Below are positions 1 through 8,389 of a stretch of DNA of 24,349 nucleotides, piece after piece (the stretch's first letter is position 1; each line of letters begins with the position of its first letter). The notes beneath the pieces were generated by a model. That model had not been told where the DNA came from, did no database searches, and was given only the letters and a program-made list of their open reading frames with translations. The position numbers and the translations under genes were made by a program. The DNA comes from an uncultured Eubacteriales bacterium (GTDB taxonomy: Bacteria > Bacillota > Clostridia > Christensenellales > UBA1242): NCBI GenBank assembly GCA_948787875.1, contig CAQFKO010000019.1, forward strand, positions 1 through 24,349, read 5' to 3'.

Positions 1-46
1 ACCACCGAGATCTACACTCTTTCCCTACACGACGCTCTTCCGATCT
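1..46 (+). other. Illumina adapter sequence left on contig end
   Basis: These 46 bases match, from memory, the 3' 46 bases of the 58-base Illumina TruSeq universal adapter, ending in the familiar GCTCTTCCGATCT. They are not genomic. Real sequence starts at about base 47, in the middle of a reading frame, so the contig end was extended by an untrimmed read. The upstream neighbours and the N-terminus of the first gene are missing because of this. Confidence 0.98.
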
Positions 47-1257
47 ACAAAAAAATTTCATGTGTGGTTCTTCATATTGCGGGTGGAACTCAGTCAGAAA
101 AAAACTTCCAAAGCGGAATAAGTGATTACCTCACAAAAATTATGCTTATGGGCACAAAAAAGCATCCAAGCAAAGATTCACTTGCAAGTTATGCAAAGGC
201 AAGCGGTATTATTCTTACCCCACATAATTCAAAAGAAAGCATAACAATCAGTGCGCTTTGCCCAAGAGAAAATGTTGAAAAAGCCATAGAGATTTTATCG
301 GAAATCGCTTTTGATACTAATTTTTCTTTGGAGGTTGGCGAAAAAATAAGAAGGGTTCAACTTAGTCAAGTTGCAATGCTTCAAGACAGCCCTCAATATA
401 TTTTAAGCAAACTTATCAATTCAACGCTTTATCCAAGAACAGGTTTGGCAAATCCAAAGCCGGGAACAAATATTTCGGTTTCAAGGTTCAGAGCGCTTGA
501 TGCCAAAGACTTTCTCGAAAAAGTTTTCACTCCAAGAAACACAATACTTTCTGTGGTTGGCGATATAAATCAAGACGAAATTTACGAATATGCAAAAATC
601 TATTTCTTTGACAGAATGAAAGAAAATGAAACCGAATATAAAAAACTTAAATATGTTTCTGAGGTAGACAATATTGTCGGCTCTTGCAAGGGAAGAGTAA
701 AAAGACTTAATCAAACAAGAATTTCCGTTGCTTTTCCTACTGTTTCATTCAAGGAAAAAGAAAAATATTTGCTTGAAATTGTTAAGCCGATTTTGCTTAA
801 AAACATAAACTTGGCACTTTCAAACAAAACCTATTTTAACGAAACAAAAATCAAAACAAAATATTATGCAAACAACGGAAACATAACTTTTGATGTTGTT
901 GTTGATTTTGACAAAGCAAAAGAGCATATTTTTGATTTTGTTAAAGCGCTTTATGAAGATGTTAAAAACAGAGATATTGATGTTGATGAGTTTGAGGCAG
1001 AAAAGCGAGTTTATTTAACAAACTTTATAAATACTTATGACAATGTGCTTGAAAATGCATTGTTTTCTGCAAAGACTGTTGCACTCACAAAACAATCTTT
1101 TAGTGAAAACACAGAAAAACTTAAAATCGAAATGCTTTCACACAAAGATGTTAACAAAGCTTTGAAGAAAATTTTAGACTTCCGCAAAATGGTGGTTGTT
1201 TATTTGGGTCATGATATTTCAATTGAATTTGATGACCTTATTAGCCAAATTAATTAG
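47..1257 (+). CDS. Inactive M16-family peptidase-like protein (YmfF-like), 5'-truncated
   Basis: The frame is open from the adapter junction (about codon 49-51) to TAG at 1255-1257, giving about 403 residues. An internal GTG at 64 is not a real start, because the homologous sequence continues upstream of it. M16 (insulinase/pitrilysin) landmarks are visible: a G-I-x4-L-x5-GT block early on, the alternating A-LCP-EN-EKAIEIL stretch, and a central N-TILSVVGDIN motif. The zinc-binding HxxEH box is replaced by D-Y-L-T-K, and the downstream Glu ligand by Gln, so it should not be a protease. M16 proteins often work as active/inactive pairs; in Bacillus YmfF is followed by YmfH, in the same chromosomal region as SpoIIIE. 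Here ftsK follows 9 bp downstream. Family members run about 420-430 residues, so perhaps 20-30 N-terminal residues are missing. Whether an active partner lies upstream cannot be seen. Confidence 0.8.
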
Positions 1258-1269
1258 AGGTGGATTTTG
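1256..1269 (+). promoter_or_regulatory. Ribosome-binding site deciding a TTG start for ftsK
   Basis: GAGGTG at 1257-1262 overlaps the stop codon of the upstream gene. From GAGG to the TTG at 1267 is 6 nt; to the next in-frame ATG at 1276 it is 15 nt. The spacing therefore favours TTG. The next gene has the same arrangement: GAGGTG, 7 nt after GAGG, then GTG. Confidence 0.7.
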
Positions 1270-4200
1270 GAAAGAATGGGCAATAATTTTGGATTTACAC
1301 GAAAGAAAATAGCAGGGCTGATTTTTCTGCTAGTTTTTTCTCTTGTTTTTATCTTTTCTTGCACTTGTTTTGTTTTGCCTTTTGGAAACATTTTGGTCGG
1401 AACTTTCGGTTACATGGTTTTTCCGCTTTCCGTATTTTTGGGCTTAATTAGCTTGGCTTTGTTTTTGGGCTTTTCGTATAGCAGAAGAATAAAATCAACA
1501 ACATACATTGTTATTGCTGTGCTTTCTGTGCTTCTTGCGGTTCATTCCATTGCTACCTATAAGCCTTTAAACGCTATTGTTGATGCAGAAACATTAAAAG
1601 CTTATTTGGCTTCGTCTTATGAAAGTTTTTCTTTGCTTGGCAGTTTCGGTTCTATTTTGGGCGGAATAATTTCTCTTGCTTTGGGCGGAATGGGAACAAT
1701 TGTTGTTTATGTTATTTTGGCAACGATATTTATTGGTCTTTTTGTGGATTTTCAATTTTACGGAAAGTTTACTCAGCCTCACATAAAGAAACTGAAAACT
1801 CACAAATTGCGTGAAAAAGTTTATTCGAGCGATACTCAAAGAGTGGGAGAAAACAGACCAAATTATTCTTTTGAAAACAACGAAAATTTCAGCAATGACG
1901 ATGTTTTGGACGAACTTACGGTAAACGCAAACGACTATGAAGATGGCAGTAACAGACCTCAGCCATTATCTTATGACGAAAGCGATGTTGTTGGCGAAGT
2001 TACTAACGAATACATAGACAATTCTGACAACAATTCTTATGTTTCTTATGGCAACGAAAATGTAACAAGTTTTTATACGGGGCTTCCTAGTGAAGATTAT
2101 GGTTACCAAACTCAAAATTATTTCAGCGACAATAATATTGCTGAAACAAATGTAAGCGATATTCCCGATGTTTATGACTATAATGCATACGAGCAGAGGC
2201 GAAGATTTATGAACGCCACTTTTGGTGTGCATGAAAACGAACAGGCTGCGAATTTTGAGCCTCAAAATATTAATGAGGTAACAGAAACCAATCAGTTTGT
2301 TTCAAATCCTTTTAACGAAAATTTGGGTGAACCTTCAAATAACTATGTTTCAAGTTACGGATTGAATGAAAGCCAAAATAACTTTAATTCTGAAGATAAT
2401 AACAGTGTCAACGAGTTTTCAAATCAGTCAAGCTCGTTTGATATGGGCACTGAGAATTCTGCTATTGACGACGAAATTTCTAGAATATTGAATTCCAGCG
2501 AGGAAGACTTAAATGACGAGGTAAAACTTGACTATTCAAGCAACTCGGAGTTTTTGAATATTAACAATAGTTCTGCCTTTGATATGGGCGGAAAGGAACA
2601 ATCGCCAAACGATTTTGGCATGAATATTTCTAACAATAACACTTCAAGTAACTCTCTTTGGGGTAGCACAAATAATAACTTAAAAATTGAAGAAGAAAAT
2701 AATGCGGGCGGATTTTCTCAAACTCCAAACTACTCAAATAGTTCTGTTTCTTCAAATAATTTATCTAATTCTTTTGAGCAAAACAGACCGGTTAATCCTT
2801 CGCCAATTTCTTCACAAAACATGGGCACTAACAGTTTTTCAAACAATCAAAATATTGGTGCTGTTAATCAAAACAACATGCAAAATATGGGAATTCAAGG
2901 TCAAGAAAAACCTGTTATTCCTCAAAAAGAGCAAAAAAAGCCATATAGCTTTAATCTTGGGCTTCCGGGGGTGAGATATAATCCGCCACCGCTTAATCTT
3001 CTTAGAGCTCCGCAACCTGATAATGGTGACTACACAGAGGAGCAAGAAAGAAAATCCACACAACTTGAAAATGTGCTTGCGGCATTTAATATTCCTGCAA
3101 AAGTTAAAAACATTGTAAGAGGTCCAAAAATAACAAGATATGAACTTTCTGTTCCGCTTGGGGTTTCTGTCAAAAAAATTCCTATGTTTGAAAATGATAT
3201 TGCAGCCGCACTTGCCGCAAAAACCATTGTTATAAAAGCTCCGATACCGGGCAGTTCTTATGTTGGAATAGAACTTGAAAATGATACTTTTTCAAGTGTT
3301 TATGAAAGAGAACTTCTTGAATCAGACGAGTTTCAAAACTTTAAAGACCCATTGCCAATTGCAATCGGAAAGGATATTTCGGGCGAAATTGTGGTTAAAA
3401 GTCTTGCAAAAATGGTGCATTTGCTGATTGCAGGTTCAACAGGTTCAGGTAAGTCTGTGTTCATTCATAATATTGTTATGAGTCTTATTTATAAATCTAG
3501 TCCTGATGATTTAAGGCTTATAATGATTGACCCTAAAAAAGTTGAATTTAACAGATATAATGGTTTGCCACACTTGCTTACTCCCGAAGTTGTTATGGGC
3601 GCAGATAAGGCGATTAATGCTTTAAAATGGTCTGTTAAAGAAATGCAAAGGCGTTATGACCTTTTGTCTAGGGCGGGCTACAATAATATTGAACCTTATA
3701 ACAAAAGTGAACTTGTAAAAGCAGGACAGTTTGAAAAAATGCCATATATTGTTATTATTGTTGACGAACTTGCGGAAATTATGATGGTTAACAAAAAAGA
3801 GGTTGAGGCGTGTATTCAAAGTTTAACCCAGCTTGCTCGTGCCTGCGGAATGCACATGATTCTTGCAACTCAAAGGCCGTCAGTAGATATTATTTCGGGT
3901 GTTATCAAAAATAACGTTCCATCAAGAATTGCGTTTAGTTTGCAATCGGGCATTGACTCTAAAACAATTTTAAATAGCGTTGGTGCTGAAAAGTTGTTGG
4001 GTCAAGGCGACATGATTTTTGCTCCGACGGGAACATCTGCTACTCCAAGACTTCAAGCAGCCTATGCTTCTGACGAGGAAATTAAGGCAGTTATCGATTA
4101 TGATATAAAATATAATAACGCAAATTATGACGAGGCAGTTAATAACATAATTAACCAAGAAGCTCAATCAGCTGCTGACGAGGTCGGCGGTTCGGGCGGT

Positions 4201-4461
4201 GATGGAATGCCACCAAAAGGCGGTGTTGACGAATACTTTAAAACCGCATTAAAGCTTGTTATGCAAAATGGCGGAGCATCTGTTTCTTATTTGCAAAGAA
4301 GGCTGTCTATTGGCTATTCAAGAGCGGCTAGAATTGTTGACCAAATGGAAGATAAGGGCTACATTGCGGGCGCTACGGGTGCAAAGGTCAGAAAGGTTCT
4401 TATTACACCTGACCAATTCAGGCAAGAATTCGGTGAAGAATATAACGACATAAATGATTAA
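1267..4461 (+). CDS. ftsK: FtsK/SpoIIIE DNA translocase
   Basis: This is a membrane-anchored, ATP-driven double-stranded DNA pump that clears chromosome DNA from the division septum. The 1064 residues hold: four or five hydrophobic segments (about 15-37, 46-70, 79-95, 124-162); a low-complexity Asn/Ser/Glu/Gln-rich linker (about 190-590); the alpha domain (about 595-690); the RecA-like motor with Walker A GSTGSGKS (723-730) and Walker B IVIIVDE (828-834), followed by ATQRPSVD; and the C-terminal winged-helix gamma domain (about 985-1055), which reads orienting DNA sequences in known homologues. The TTG start is preferred because of the ribosome-binding site. The gene sits 9 bp after the M16-like gene and 17 bp before a degenerate FtsK-like gene. 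The linker is longer than in Bacillus SpoIIIE. FtsK versus SpoIIIE as the biological role cannot be settled from sequence. Confidence 0.96.
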   Translation: MERMGNNFGFTRKKIAGLIFLLVFSLVFIFSCTCFVLPFGNILVGTFGYMVFPLSVFLGLISLALFLGFSYSRRIKSTTYIVIAVLSVLLAVHSIATYKPLNAIVDAETLKAYLASSYESFSLLGSFGSILGGIISLALGGMGTIVVYVILATIFIGLFVDFQFYGKFTQPHIKKLKTHKLREKVYSSDTQRVGENRPNYSFENNENFSNDDVLDELTVNANDYEDGSNRPQPLSYDESDVVGEVTNEYIDNSDNNSYVSYGNENVTSFYTGLPSEDYGYQTQNYFSDNNIAETNVSDIPDVYDYNAYEQRRRFMNATFGVHENEQAANFEPQNINEVTETNQFVSNPFNENLGEPSNNYVSSYGLNESQNNFNSEDNNSVNEFSNQSSSFDMGTENSAIDDEISRILNSSEEDLNDEVKLDYSSNSEFLNINNSSAFDMGGKEQSPNDFGMNISNNNTSSNSLWGSTNNNLKIEEENNAGGFSQTPNYSNSSVSSNNLSNSFEQNRPVNPSPISSQNMGTNSFSNNQNIGAVNQNNMQNMGIQGQEKPVIPQKEQKKPYSFNLGLPGVRYNPPPLNLLRAPQPDNGDYTEEQERKSTQLENVLAAFNIPAKVKNIVRGPKITRYELSVPLGVSVKKIPMFENDIAAALAAKTIVIKAPIPGSSYVGIELENDTFSSVYERELLESDEFQNFKDPLPIAIGKDISGEIVVKSLAKMVHLLIAGSTGSGKSVFIHNIVMSLIYKSSPDDLRLIMIDPKKVEFNRYNGLPHLLTPEVVMGADKAINALKWSVKEMQRRYDLLSRAGYNNIEPYNKSELVKAGQFEKMPYIVIIVDELAEIMMVNKKEVEACIQSLTQLARACGMHMILATQRPSVDIISGVIKNNVPSRIAFSLQSGIDSKTILNSVGAEKLLGQGDMIFAPTGTSATPRLQAAYASDEEIKAVIDYDIKYNNANYDEAVNNIINQEAQSAADEVGGSGGDGMPPKGGVDEYFKTALKLVMQNGGASVSYLQRRLSIGYSRAARIVDQMEDKGYIAGATGAKVRKVLITPDQFRQEFGEEYNDIND

Positions 4462-4478
4462 TTTCACGAGGTGAAAAA

Positions 4479-6965
4479 GTGGGAAATGTTGGCTTTGTTG
4501 ACATTGAAGAACTCAAAAAAGTTAGGGAAGAATTGAACCGTGAAAGAGGGATTGAAACCGATCCTAATATGTACAATAATTACAACCCTAACAGAGCAAA
4601 TGAAGAAGCTGCAAATGAAAACATTGAGCAGTCTTCTTATGATGCAACAAATTCTGAAACCAATGAACCTCAGTTACAAGAAAATGATTATCAAAATATA
4701 ACTAATCAACAAAATGAGCAAGAGCTCGAAAACACTGAAAATTTGGGCTATGATAACGATTTTAAAAATGAAGAAAATGAACAAGATGGTGAATTCAACG
4801 AGCACTATGGATCGGGTCTTGATTTAAGCAAATTTAAAGTTGACGAACAGCAATATGGACATGTTGAAAATGAAGAAGAGTTATTAAACCACGCACCTCA
4901 AAGTGATAACGAGGCAGAAAATATTGCTGATAATATTAGCAATAATATTGATAACAAAATTGACGAGCTTGATGACAACGAAGACGATTTTGATATAAAT
5001 GAGTTTTTTAATAAAATTATGGGAGAGGGTTCGGATAGCGAAGAACATGTAAAGCCCGCTTCAAATTCTTCACAAGAAAATCAAGCTGTTGAAAATGAAA
5101 TTTATAACAACGACAGCGACGAACAAGAAATTGCTGAAAATGAAATTTCCGAGAAAGAGAGTAATGTTTATTTTGATGGCAATGAAGAGGAAGACTTTGA
5201 AGAGCAATCGAATTTGGAAAACGAAAAACTTGAATCAAACGATTTAGTGGAAGAGAGTAATGACGATTTTGATAACCATAAATTTGATAATCGAACAAAC
5301 TTAAAGTCCGAAATCGAAGATAATGAAGAAAAAAACTTTGATGTTTATGACAATTTTGCCGAATTTGAAATAAAAGGCTATGAAAATAATATTCCAAAAG
5401 AGGAACTTTTGGCTGATAACAAAGAAGAAAACAGTGAATCTGATTTGGAACTTCAAGAGCAGTCTGTTGAAGAACAAGAAGAAAACAATGAGCAAAATGA
5501 AACTTCGTTTGAAGAGCCTAGTTCGCTTGAAACTATTGAAGAAAATGAAGAAAGTTTTGTTGAGAAAGCAGAAAAAGAGCCATTGGAAGAAACTGATTTT
5601 GCTGACGATAAAGCTGTTGACGAGCTTGACGAAAATCAAGAAAACAGTGTTGAACAACAAGAGTCAGAGACCGAAAATGAATTTTCCGAAAAACGCGAAG
5701 AACTTGACGATTTTGATTTATCTCAATCAAAAGAAAACGGCACAAGTTTATACGAAAATGAAGATATTGTTGATCGCCAAACTGACAATGATAGCCAAAT
5801 TGAGTTAGAAAATCAAAATTCGGAAGAGGAAACATTATCTGAAAATCAAGAAATCAAAGAAAACAATAACTTTGAAACTGAAACTGAGCAAAAAATTGAA
5901 AGTGCAATAGTTGCAGAGTCTTCTGATTTGGAGTCTGATAGCGAAAGCAATGAAGAGAAATTTGAAGAAGACTCTGACGAAGATTTTGACGATTTAAGCA
6001 ATTTTGATGTTGGTGCGGCTCTTTCGGAATTTGAGCAAGAGAATGATAGTGAAGAAGATTTTGAAGAAGAACAAACTGAATTTGCTGAGCAAATAAGTAA
6101 AGAATCAAATATCGTTTCTGATTCTGAAAATACTGTTAAAGCTTATTCTGAAATAAAGAGCTATAAGTTTGTTGATGTTTTGCAATCGCCGGAATTTAAG
6201 TCTAGCGAAAAACTTTCTTATTTGTTTGGAAAAGACGAACTAAACAGACTTATGTTTATGAACCTGAGAGATATGTTCAATACCGCAATTTTCGGTCTTA
6301 ATGAAAAATCGCTGTTTTCATATTTAAGTTCAATGCTTCTTAGTCTTGCATTAAAAAATTCGGTTAATGATGTTAATTTTGTTATTTGCGACTCTAAGCT
6401 TGAAAGTGATTTTGAGGTTTTTGACAAGTCGTCTTATATGTTTTTTAACAGGGTGGCAAAAACCAACAGAGAAATTTTAGACACACTTGCAGAGCTCGAA
6501 AACGAGTTGGAACAACGCTATACCATGCTTGCAGAGGTGGGAACAAAAAGCATTGAGCATTATAACAAATTTGCAAGCGAAGCGGAAATTTCGCCAATGC
6601 CATACATTATTGTTGTGTTTAACAACTATACTCGTGCTTCGGGAATGATGCTTGGTGAGCAGATTAATATTTGTTTGTCTAACCTTTTAAAACTTGGCAG
6701 AAAAGTGGGCATTTATTTTGTTGTTTCGGCCTATGAAACCATTGACAACCAATTTGTAAACCTCAATCTTTCGGGAAGAATTGCGCATAGAACCTCTTCT
6801 GAGGAAAATTCGATTTTTGAGGTTGGAACTATTGATGCAACAAGGCTTGAACAAGACGACGAGTTTGTTTATACGTCTGTAAATGGTGACGAAATTTATC
6901 ACTTAAAAACTTCAAAACTTAGCTTAAATGAAGTTAATTTAATTATAGAAAATTTAGAAAAATAA
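4479..6965 (+). CDS. Acidic protein with an ATPase-dead FtsK-like motor domain (pseudo-FtsK)
   Basis: The protein has 828 residues, a GTG start (GAGGTG 7 nt upstream) and no signal peptide or membrane segment. Residues about 20-555 are dominated by Glu, Asp, Asn and Gln and look disordered. Residues about 563-825 align along their length with FtsK residues about 680-960 from the gene upstream. Shared anchors include 'GKD' before the first strand, 'KS' at the P-loop, 'RY..L...G...IE.YNK', 'MPYI', a Gly-rich turn before the 'ATQRP' strand, and 'GRIAHR' matching 'SRIAFS'. The P-loop is reduced from GSTGSGKS to GLNEKS (606-611), without the Gly before Lys. Walker B Asp-Glu becomes Asn715-Asn716, and the ATQRP region becomes SAYET. 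The alpha and gamma domains are absent. I infer a paralogue that no longer hydrolyses ATP and may bind or regulate FtsK. It could also be a remote FtsK/HerA relative with a separate structural job. I know of no described family with this layout. Confidence 0.8.
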   Translation: MGNVGFVDIEELKKVREELNRERGIETDPNMYNNYNPNRANEEAANENIEQSSYDATNSETNEPQLQENDYQNITNQQNEQELENTENLGYDNDFKNEENEQDGEFNEHYGSGLDLSKFKVDEQQYGHVENEEELLNHAPQSDNEAENIADNISNNIDNKIDELDDNEDDFDINEFFNKIMGEGSDSEEHVKPASNSSQENQAVENEIYNNDSDEQEIAENEISEKESNVYFDGNEEEDFEEQSNLENEKLESNDLVEESNDDFDNHKFDNRTNLKSEIEDNEEKNFDVYDNFAEFEIKGYENNIPKEELLADNKEENSESDLELQEQSVEEQEENNEQNETSFEEPSSLETIEENEESFVEKAEKEPLEETDFADDKAVDELDENQENSVEQQESETENEFSEKREELDDFDLSQSKENGTSLYENEDIVDRQTDNDSQIELENQNSEEETLSENQEIKENNNFETETEQKIESAIVAESSDLESDSESNEEKFEEDSDEDFDDLSNFDVGAALSEFEQENDSEEDFEEEQTEFAEQISKESNIVSDSENTVKAYSEIKSYKFVDVLQSPEFKSSEKLSYLFGKDELNRLMFMNLRDMFNTAIFGLNEKSLFSYLSSMLLSLALKNSVNDVNFVICDSKLESDFEVFDKSSYMFFNRVAKTNREILDTLAELENELEQRYTMLAEVGTKSIEHYNKFASEAEISPMPYIIVVFNNYTRASGMMLGEQINICLSNLLKLGRKVGIYFVVSAYETIDNQFVNLNLSGRIAHRTSSEENSIFEVGTIDATRLEQDDEFVYTSVNGDEIYHLKTSKLSLNEVNLIIENLEK

Positions 6966-6976
6966 AAGAGGTCTTT

Positions 6977-8389
6977 ATGGAAAACAAAGGCAAAAACGAA
7001 ATCGAAACCACAAATGTAGATGTTATCAGTGGTGCGGGAAAGAAAAAAAGAACCATGCTTGTTGGTGTAATTTCTTTGGGTTGCGATAAAAACAGGGTAG
7101 ATTCTGAGCTTATGCTTACTTATTTAAGAGATGCGGGTTATAAGTTTACCTCAGACGCAACCAAGGCGGAAATTATTATAATCAATACTTGTGGATTTAT
7201 AAAAAGTGCCAGAGACGAGTCTAATGAAACCATTAACGAAATGAGCGAATACCGAAAAAATCCTGCTTATAGATGCAAAAGATTGATTGTTACGGGTTGT
7301 ATGCCTCAAAAATGGTCAAAAGAAATGCGAGAGGATTTTCCCGAGGTTGATATATTTCTCGGCATAGACCAATATCCCGATATTGTTAATATAATTAATG
7401 CTTCACTTGAAAAGAATAAAAAAATAGTAAAAGTTGGTGGAACTGCCACCATTCCTTATATCAAAAACAGAATGGTTAGCACTCCAACTCACTATGCATA
7501 TTTAAAGGTTTCGGACGGTTGCGATAATTATTGCACATTCTGTAACATTCCTTATATTCGCGGAAGATACCGTTCAAGAAGCGTTGAAGATGTGTTAGAC
7601 GAGGCAAAAGACCTTGTTAACAATGGAGCAACAGAACTTATTATTGTTGCGCAAGACATAACAAGATACGGCATGGATAAATCAGGCAAGTCACAGCTTG
7701 TTCCGTTAATTAAAAAACTTTCCGCAATCAAAAATTTAAAGTGGATAAGGCTTCTTTATTGTTATCCTGAAATGGTAACTGACGAATTGCTTGATGAAAT
7801 GGTAAAAAATCCAAAGCTTTGCAAATACCTTGATATTCCTATTCAACATATTTCTGATAATGTTTTAAAAAGAATGAACAGGCACACTAACAATGCAGAT
7901 ATTATTAAACTTATTGAAAAAATTCAAAATCTGCCTGTGTTTGTTGCAATAAGAACAACTTTTATGGTTGGATTTCCGGGAGAAACCGAAGAAGATTTCA
8001 AACAGCTTTGTGATTTTATTCAAAAATACAAACTTACTCATGTTGGCTTCTTTGCATATTCAAGAGAGGCGGGAACAGTTGCGGGAGATTTTCCTGATCA
8101 AATTCCTGACGAGATTAAGAAAAAGAGAATTTTGAAGCTTGTTGCTCTTCAAAGAAAGGTTGTGAAAGAGGTTAATAAAAGGTTTGTAGGCAAAACCGTT
8201 GAGGTTTGCTATGAAGGCATTGATTATGAAAAACAATTATTCTTCGGAAGGTCAGAATATCAAACTCCCGAAGCAGACACTTTGGTATTTTTCAAATCAA
8301 GACAACCTGTTGATGTGGGAAAATATTATAAGGTAAAAATAAAAAAGGTAAAAGGTTATGACCTTAAAGGAGAAATTGATTATGAATAA
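6977..8389 (+). CDS. rimO: Ribosomal protein uS12 methylthiotransferase RimO
   Basis: This is a radical-SAM enzyme that adds a methylthio group to an Asp of ribosomal protein S12. The 470 residues show the MTTase (UPF0004) domain with three cluster-binding cysteines (C36 in SLGCDKN, C72 in NTCGF, C108 in TGCMPQ), then the radical-SAM CxxxCxxC at C182, C186 and C189, and a C-terminal TRAM domain (about 405-470). SLGCDKN and the IPYIRGRYRSR stretch favour RimO over the tRNA enzymes MiaB and MtaB. The ATG at 6977 has GAGG 5 nt upstream. It adds about 26 polar residues before the usual RimO start near M27 (7055), which lacks a good ribosome-binding site. The gene is in the operon 11 bp after the pseudo-FtsK gene and overlaps pgsA by 8 bp. 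Confidence 0.94.
   Translation: MENKGKNEIETTNVDVISGAGKKKRTMLVGVISLGCDKNRVDSELMLTYLRDAGYKFTSDATKAEIIIINTCGFIKSARDESNETINEMSEYRKNPAYRCKRLIVTGCMPQKWSKEMREDFPEVDIFLGIDQYPDIVNIINASLEKNKKIVKVGGTATIPYIKNRMVSTPTHYAYLKVSDGCDNYCTFCNIPYIRGRYRSRSVEDVLDEAKDLVNNGATELIIVAQDITRYGMDKSGKSQLVPLIKKLSAIKNLKWIRLLYCYPEMVTDELLDEMVKNPKLCKYLDIPIQHISDNVLKRMNRHTNNADIIKLIEKIQNLPVFVAIRTTFMVGFPGETEEDFKQLCDFIQKYKLTHVGFFAYSREAGTVAGDFPDQIPDEIKKKRILKLVALQRKVVKEVNKRFVGKTVEVCYEGIDYEKQLFFGRSEYQTPEADTLVFFKSRQPVDVGKYYKVKIKKVKGYDLKGEIDYE

Noticed and set aside
5017..5835. Several overlapping open frames on the minus strand and in another plus frame within the acidic region
   Set aside because: They are shadows of Glu/Asp/Asn/Gln-rich codons (GAA, GAT, AAT, CAA), which leave the other frames free of stops. 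Their products are Phe/Leu/His-rich nonsense with no ribosome-binding sites.
4479..6965. Interpretation as a type VII secretion EssC-like ATPase
   Set aside because: There are no FHA domains, membrane segments or WXG100 genes nearby, and the alignment follows the adjacent FtsK motor closely.
8358..8381. Earlier ATG for pgsA at 8358
   Set aside because: It lies upstream of the AAAGGAG site and adds eight residues not typical of PgsA; ATG 8382 has correct spacing and the family N-terminus.
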